This document shows, in pieces, positions 33,890 through 38,005 of a stretch of DNA of 38,005 nucleotides. The notes beneath the pieces are model-generated. The model was given only the letters and a program-made list of their open reading frames with translations, made no database searches and was not told the DNA's origin. Made by a program: the position numbers and the translations under genes. The stretch comes from Thermincola sp. (GTDB lineage: Bacteria; Bacillota; Thermincolia; Thermincolales; UBA2595), in NCBI GenBank assembly GCA_022735835.1, contig DYZU01000133.1, positions 1 through 38,005 of the forward strand, given 5' to 3'. The first letter of the stretch is position 1; each line of letters starts with the position of its first letter.

Positions 33890-33937
33890 TGCTTATGTCA
33901 AGCTTTGTTTCTTAATTATACCCAGGTCACTGTCAAC

Positions 33938-34117
33938 TTACTTTTCTGCCGCAATAACTTCTTTATCCTTGTAGTAACCGCATTCAGGACAAACCCGGTG
34001 CGGCATCTTGGGCTCATGACACTGCGGGCAGGATATATATCCCGGAGCTTCTATTTTCTGCTGAGCTCTGCGCATGTTTTTCCTGGTTTTGGATTGCCGT
34101 CTCTTCGGTACACCCAC
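33938..34117 (-). CDS. rpmF: Ribosomal protein L32
   Basis: A 59-residue L32 starting MGVPKRRQSKTRKNMRRAQ. A zinc ribbon is formed by C30-x2-C33 (CPQC) and C43-x2-C46 (CPEC), so this is the zinc-binding form; a zinc-free paralogue is not seen here. The start is a GTG with AAGGAGG 8 bases upstream, which is why the gene is easily missed. It follows yceD by 41 bases, as in the conserved yceD-rpmF pair of most bacteria, and a terminator follows it. Confidence 0.96.
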   Translation of the reverse strand: MGVPKRRQSKTRKNMRRAQQKIEAPGYISCPQCHEPKMPHRVCPECGYYKDKEVIAAEK

Positions 34118-34158
34118 TTAAGACACCTCCTTCAATAACTTCCAATTTTGAAAAATGT

Positions 34159-34680
34159 TTAAGACTCAAAATACTTTTGCAATACGGCCAACCGGGGGTC
34201 AATGTCTTCCGTTTTGCAATCACATTCCTCTTTGTTCAAATTGGCGCCGCACACGGCACACAAGCCGCGACAGTTCTCACCGCAAACTGATTTCATGGGA
34301 ATACCTAAAACTATATTTTCTATAATGATATCTTCCAGTTTTATCCTGTTTCCGTCGTAGACATGGATTTCTTCGGTATCCTGGCCGCTTTCCGCCAACT
34401 CGGCAAGGTCAGATGCATGACAGAATTCCTCTGTAAAACCGGCGTCCAGATGAAAGGGATATGTTTCCAGACACCTGCTGCAGACAAGTTCCGTATCACC
34501 TTTTATTCTTCCGTTGAAAACCAGTGTTTTCCCGGTATTGAGGATATCCAGGTTAACCACCAGGGGCTTGGCAAACCTGATCTCATCGTTTCCCACTACA
34601 ACCGGCTTTATTTCTTCGGTAAGGTCATAATGAAATCTGTGCCCCGGGCTGTTCCTAATTTCGCTGACATCAACGAACAT
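34159..34680 (-). CDS. yceD: YceD/DUF177 family protein
   Basis: YceD proteins are encoded next to rpmF and are linked to 23S rRNA accumulation; the mechanism is not settled. The 173-residue protein has the conserved CSRC pair near residue 68 and a C-terminal Cys-rich block CGENCRGLCAVCGANLN plus CDC, probably a zinc site. The start is the ATG at 34680, with AGGTGA 6 bases upstream, in preference to a TTG one codon earlier. It is preceded by a perfect consensus promoter and divergent from tmcAL, as in Bacillus ylbM/ylbN. Confidence 0.9.
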   Translation of the reverse strand: MFVDVSEIRNSPGHRFHYDLTEEIKPVVVGNDEIRFAKPLVVNLDILNTGKTLVFNGRIKGDTELVCSRCLETYPFHLDAGFTEEFCHASDLAELAESGQDTEEIHVYDGNRIKLEDIIIENIVLGIPMKSVCGENCRGLCAVCGANLNKEECDCKTEDIDPRLAVLQKYFES

Positions 34681-34711
34681 CAAGACTCACCTTCTTAATA
34701 TCACAACAAGT

Positions 34712-34741
34712 ATTATACTCATTTTGGTTTTGCTTTGTCAA
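34712..34741 (-). promoter_or_regulatory. Sigma-A promoter of yceD-rpmF
   Basis: TTGACA (34736-34741) and TATAAT (34712-34717) on the minus strand, both perfect consensus, are separated by 18 bases. Confidence 0.85.
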
Positions 34742-34860
34742 GGAAAACGTACCCTAACGCCAACACCTGTTAAAATTTTTTTCAGAACAGGGTTTTCTTA
34801 TGTGTGGGTGGAAATAATGTGAGTGAAAAAAATTCACCTTACTGCAAGCCGGAGGATAGT

Positions 34861-36108
34861 ATGAATGTTGTCGGATTAATAACCGAACACAACCCTTTTC
34901 ATAACGGCCATCTTTATCACCTGAAAAAAGCCCGCGCATTATGTCAAGCCGATTTTGTTGTTTCGGTCATGAGCGGCCATTTCCTGCAGCGGGGGGAACC
35001 GGCCCTGTTCAATAAATGGGCCCGGGCCAAAATGGCCGTCCTGGGAGGAGCAGATCTGGTGGTAGAACTGCCCACGGCGTTTTCAACGCGGAGCGCCAGC
35101 GCCTTCGCTCTCGGTTCTGTTTCCCTTTTAAATTCTATGGGTGTGGTAACTCACATCTGCTTCGGCAGCGAGTCAGGAGACATAGACGAGCTTTGGCCGG
35201 CTGCCCGCCTGGTATTTGAAGAACCCCCGGAGTTTAAGACAATGCTTCATAAATTTCTCGCCCAGGGTTACCCTTACCCGGCCGCCAGAGGCCGGGCAAT
35301 TGAACAGTTCCTTGTCTCAGATAAAAGGTCCTCCGCAGGTTTCTTCTCCACCCCCAACAATATATTGGGAATAGAATATTTGCAGGCTCTGCTAACGCTG
35401 GAAAGCAAAATCAAACCGTTAACCATCAGGAGATTCTCGGCGGGTTTCCATGACCCTGACATAGATGAATTCAGCGCCATTGCCAGCGCCACAAGCATTC
35501 GGGAGGAATTGTTATCTCAGGGAACAGTTACAGACAAGATCAAGGCGGTGGTGCCGCCGTCTTCTTTGGCAGTCATGGAACACGAAATTTCCGCGGGATG
35601 CGGCCCGGTTTTTTTGAAAGACTATGCCAAACTATTGTTCTACCTGCTTCGCACCACCCCGGCAGACCTGATAAGCAAACTGAACGACGTAACTGAGGGC
35701 CTGGAAAACCGCATCATCCAGGTTTCCAGGTCTGTGAATTCAGTTGAGGAACTGCTGGCAAAAGTTAAAACCAAGCGCTACACATGGACCCGGTTGCAAA
35801 GAATCCTGGCCTATATACTGCTGGGTTACACCAGGTCAATGGCCCAGTCCTTCGATGCCACCGGCCCTCGCTATATCAGGGTTTTGGGATTATCCGGGGC
35901 GGGGCGCACTCTTTTAAAGGCGGTAAAAAAGAAGGCCTCTCTTCCCGTAATAATCAGGACCGCACCGTATCTGTCCAAAAACGATGACGTTTCTTCCATG
36001 CTCCGGCTGGATGTCAAAGCAACAGATATTTATACCCTTCTTTATCCGGGGCCGGCAGTTGCCCCGCCGGGACTGGACTGCAAAATTATGCCATTTGTCG
36101 GCGGCTAG
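34861..36108 (+). CDS. tmcAL: tRNA(Met) cytidine acetate ligase TmcAL (YlbM)
   Basis: TmcAL uses acetate and ATP to make N4-acetylcytidine at the wobble position of elongator tRNA(Met). The nucleotidyltransferase core has GLITEHNPFHNGHLYHL with the HxGH-type motif at about residues 9-18, VSVMSGHFLQRGEPA and FGSESGD. A helical C-terminal half binds tRNA. The ATG at 34861 has GGAGG 5 bases upstream; a longer frame from 34804 has no support. It is 415 residues long and is followed by ylbJ on the same strand. Confidence 0.93.
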   Translation: MNVVGLITEHNPFHNGHLYHLKKARALCQADFVVSVMSGHFLQRGEPALFNKWARAKMAVLGGADLVVELPTAFSTRSASAFALGSVSLLNSMGVVTHICFGSESGDIDELWPAARLVFEEPPEFKTMLHKFLAQGYPYPAARGRAIEQFLVSDKRSSAGFFSTPNNILGIEYLQALLTLESKIKPLTIRRFSAGFHDPDIDEFSAIASATSIREELLSQGTVTDKIKAVVPPSSLAVMEHEISAGCGPVFLKDYAKLLFYLLRTTPADLISKLNDVTEGLENRIIQVSRSVNSVEELLAKVKTKRYTWTRLQRILAYILLGYTRSMAQSFDATGPRYIRVLGLSGAGRTLLKAVKKKASLPVIIRTAPYLSKNDDVSSMLRLDVKATDIYTLLYPGPAVAPPGLDCKIMPFVGG

Positions 36109-36118
36109 TTCTATTATT

Positions 36119-36168
36119 AAGGCTCCCTTTATATATTGTACTGCTCAGACTTGTACAGGGGGAGCCTT
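36119..36168 (+). promoter_or_regulatory. Hairpin covering the ylbJ ribosome binding site
   Basis: Arms AAGGCTCCC (36119-36127) and GGGAGCCTT (36160-36168) pair perfectly, with an inner TGTAC/GTACA pairing in the loop. The right arm contains most of the ylbJ Shine-Dalgarno GGGGGAG (36158-36164). There is no T-run after it, so it looks like a translation-masking structure rather than a terminator. Confidence 0.55.
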
Positions 36169-36170
36169 CC

Positions 36171-37406
36171 ATGATTTCTGCCGCTAAAAATCTGTCTACA
36201 CCGGGTCGCCTGATAATTCCCGCCATAACAGTGTTCATTGCCTGCATGGTGATCTTCCCCGCCGCGGTTTTGGAAGCTTCCAAAGCGGGGGTCTACGCTT
36301 GGTGGAACATCGTTTTTCCGGCCCTGCTCCCCTTTTTCATCAGTTCCGAACTGCTCCTGGGTTACGGAGTCGTCCATTTTATGGGGGTGCTTCTGGAGCC
36401 GGTAATGAGACCCCTGTTTAATCTCCCCGGAGCGGGTTCTTTCGTCATTGCGGTCGGTTACACCTCGGGATTTCCCGTAAGCGCTTCCCTGGCCGCCCGC
36501 CTGCGCAAAGACCGGCTTTGCACCCGGTTTGAAGCGGAGAGACTGATGTGCTTCACCAACAACGCCAGCCCTCTTTTCATGCTGGTTGCCGTCGGCGTGG
36601 GCATGTATAATAATCCCCGCCTGGGGGCTCTGATTGCCGGTTGCCATTACCTGGGTAATCTCCTGCTGGGGTTGCTCCTCCGCTTTTACAAAACAAATGA
36701 TCCCGAATACATTCACAAGACATGCATCCGGGAAAACCTGTTTCGGAGGGCCGTGGCCGAAATGCAAAAGGCTTACAGGTCGAACCCCCGCCCGTTTGGG
36801 AAGATGCTGGGCGACGCTGTTTCCTCTTCCATCAACAAGCTGCTGGTGATCGGCGGTTTTATCGTAGTTTTTTCCGTAATTATCAAGGTATCGGCACTTA
36901 CCGGCCTCATGGCATTGATCACCAGGGCAATCGGACTGGCGGCAGTTCCCCTGGGCTTTATGAACGAAACCGTCAGGTCCCTCAGTTGGGGACTTTTTGA
37001 AATTACCCTGGGAACTAAAGCAGCGGCTGAAGCGGCCGTCCCCCTTATCCAGAAAGCAATCTCTACCAGCATGATTCTCGGCTGGAGCGGAATCTCGGTG
37101 CTGGCGCAGGTGTCGGCAATGATCAGTGATACTGACCTGAAAATGGGTTTGTTCATTATATGCCGTTTTTTGCATTCCATTTTGGCAGGTATCCTGTGCT
37201 TCCTTTTCCTGCGGACCGACGCAATCCTGACCTGGCTTGCCAGTCCGGTGACAGCAGGCGCTCTGCCACCGGCCCACTCGTTTTCGTGGCTGGCAAGCCT
37301 CCTGTATTTCAGCCGGCTCTGCCTTTTTGCCGTACTGGCCTGGGCGCTGTTCGCCTTGACCGGTTACTTTATTCGTTCCTTTTCCTTCATTCGTTTCCGA
37401 ATATAA
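36171..37406 (+). CDS. ylbJ: Sporulation integral membrane protein YlbJ
   Basis: YlbJ is a polytopic membrane protein required for efficient sporulation in Bacillus, made in the mother cell. The 411-residue protein has about eight hydrophobic segments, with nucleoside-gate-like regions. The family motifs WWNIVFPALLPFFISSELL, GYTSGFPVSASLAARL and CFTNNASPLFML are present. GGGGGAG lies 6 bases before the ATG but inside a stem, so translation may depend on which transcript is made. I found no clear sigma-E promoter in the 62-base gap after tmcAL. Its presence supports a spore-forming host. Confidence 0.93.
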   Translation: MISAAKNLSTPGRLIIPAITVFIACMVIFPAAVLEASKAGVYAWWNIVFPALLPFFISSELLLGYGVVHFMGVLLEPVMRPLFNLPGAGSFVIAVGYTSGFPVSASLAARLRKDRLCTRFEAERLMCFTNNASPLFMLVAVGVGMYNNPRLGALIAGCHYLGNLLLGLLLRFYKTNDPEYIHKTCIRENLFRRAVAEMQKAYRSNPRPFGKMLGDAVSSSINKLLVIGGFIVVFSVIIKVSALTGLMALITRAIGLAAVPLGFMNETVRSLSWGLFEITLGTKAAAEAAVPLIQKAISTSMILGWSGISVLAQVSAMISDTDLKMGLFIICRFLHSILAGILCFLFLRTDAILTWLASPVTAGALPPAHSFSWLASLLYFSRLCLFAVLAWALFALTGYFIRSFSFIRFRI

Positions 37407-37414
37407 AGGAAATA

Positions 37415-37483
37415 GGGCTGTCCCAAAAGTCAAAGATAAGTTTTTGTGTACCAAAAGCATAAAATTGATTTTGGGGACAGCCT
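37415..37483. repeat. 69-base inverted-repeat element (MITE-like or terminator)
   Basis: Terminal arms GGGCTGTCCCAAAA (37415-37428) and TTTTGGGGACAGCC (37469-37482) are near-perfect inverted repeats around a 40-base AT-rich centre. Such GGCTGTCCCAAAA ends are seen on some insertion sequences, so a small non-autonomous element is possible. It also lies between two converging genes, where a bidirectional terminator is expected, though the T-run is poor. I see no clear target duplication. Confidence 0.5.
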
Positions 37484-37513
37484 CTTAATTTCTTTGTTTA
37501 TTTGGTGGCCGGT

Positions 37514-37990
37514 TTATTTGGTAGCTGCAGCTTCCTGTTCACTTTTAGGAGGTGTGCGAAGCTCTGTCCTGGCGTTCTTAATCTGAGTTAGAATCTTTTC
37601 TATATTTGCTTCCGTGCTTTGCAGCAAATCATCGACAAATTGATAGGCGCCGATCTTGATTTCCCTTGACATCGTTTTAGCCTGTTCCATTACTTCCGTA
37701 GCCTGTTGGCGGGCCTGTTTGACCAGTTCGTTCTCCCCGGTCATCCTGTCCAGCTCTTCTTTGGCCTCAGTGATGATTCTGTTGGCCTCGAGCCTTGCCT
37801 CCTCAAGGATTCTTTCACTCTCAAGCATGACCGCTTTGGCCTTTCTCATTTCATCCGGCAAAGCAGTCCGGATGTGGTCAATCATATCAAGGATCAGCTC
37901 GTCATCAATCAGTATCTTGCCTACCAAAGGAACCTTGGTGCTCTCTTCAACCAATTCTTCTAACTCGTTTAAGACATCCGGGATATCCAT
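37514..37990 (-). CDS. Coiled-coil protein, DivIVA/ATPase-subunit-like, function unknown
   Basis: A 158-residue, highly charged protein. An N-terminal helical segment (DVLNELEELVEESTKVPLVG) is followed by a long coiled coil from about residue 50 to 130 rich in Ala, Glu and Arg (LESERILEEARLEANRIITEAK spans ~59-80). Similar proteins are often labelled ATP synthase subunit-like only because of the coiled coil. There is no membrane segment. The ATG at 37990 has AGGAGG 7 bases upstream; the ATG at 37996 is too close to it. Its presence beside ylbJ suggests the coaD-ylbJ neighbourhood. I assign no function. Confidence 0.8.
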   Translation of the reverse strand: MDIPDVLNELEELVEESTKVPLVGKILIDDELILDMIDHIRTALPDEMRKAKAVMLESERILEEARLEANRIITEAKEELDRMTGENELVKQARQQATEVMEQAKTMSREIKIGAYQFVDDLLQSTEANIEKILTQIKNARTELRTPPKSEQEAAATK

Positions 37991-38005
37991 TTGCATTCCT
38001 CCTAA

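Noticed and set aside
36129-37460. 443-codon open frame on the minus strand
   Set aside because: It lies fully opposite ylbJ, whose membrane protein family is clear. The minus-strand translation is rich in Gln, His and Gly with no family features, a typical shadow of a hydrophobic gene.

Overview
The window looks like a chromosome segment from an anaerobic, probably spore-forming member of the Clostridia, Peptococcaceae/Desulfotomaculum-like. The assignment rests on gene order and content, not on a database search. The evidence is: a YlxM-Ffh-S16-KhpA-YlqD-RimM-TrmD-L19 ribosome/secretion cluster, FapR-controlled type II fatty-acid synthesis using FabK, the sporulation membrane protein YlbJ, a tungsten/molybdopterin aldehyde:ferredoxin oxidoreductase, CobT, and good Shine-Dalgarno sites with frequent GTG and TTG starts. 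Apart from cobT, one unknown gene, tmcAL and ylbJ, everything is on the minus strand. I see no tRNA, rRNA, CRISPR array or intact transposase.

Layout from left to right. (1) 1-8940: housekeeping block, read right to left: ylxM, ffh, rpsP, khpA, ylqD, rimM, trmD, a SPOUT RNA methyltransferase, rplS (own promoter and L19-type leader), lepB, rbgA, rnhB and a truncated HD-GYP gene. (2) 9014-16418: a tightly packed run mtnP-mtnA-ahcY-moaD-like-aor-class II aldolase-mtaD, ending in a small Spo0E-like ORF and a strong terminator. It lies between ftsY and ylxM, where many Firmicutes have nothing. (3) 16439-22284: ftsY, an unrecognised two-repeat protein with a JAMM-like motif, and smc. (4) 22527-24082 (+): cobT and a small cysteine-containing protein. 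(5) 24079-33710: the FapR regulon and followers: fapR, plsX, fabH, fabK, fabD, fabG, acpP, terminator, a second FabK-like flavoprotein, fabF, rnc and a radical SAM gene. (6) 33938-34680: yceD-rpmF. (7) 34861-37990: tmcAL and ylbJ (+), a small inverted-repeat element, and a coiled-coil protein gene (-).

The most interesting part is region 2. Together the genes could form a complete disposal route for S-adenosylmethionine by-products. AhcY hydrolyses S-adenosylhomocysteine. MtaD deaminates methylthioadenosine or 5'-deoxyadenosine. MtnP carries Asn where adenine-specific enzymes have Asp, so it would phosphorolyse the resulting inosine derivative. MtnA isomerises the sugar phosphate. The class II aldolase would split it to dihydroxyacetone phosphate plus an aldehyde. 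The aldehyde oxidoreductase, whose stop codon directly abuts the aldolase start codon, could then oxidise the aldehyde and reduce ferredoxin. The last coupling is an inference and, as far as I know, not an established pathway.

Other points worth a look are the duplicated JAMM-like protein between smc and ftsY, a textbook FapR operator, an L19 leader, a hairpin and tandem repeats at the ylxM promoter, and a hairpin that covers the ylbJ ribosome binding site.
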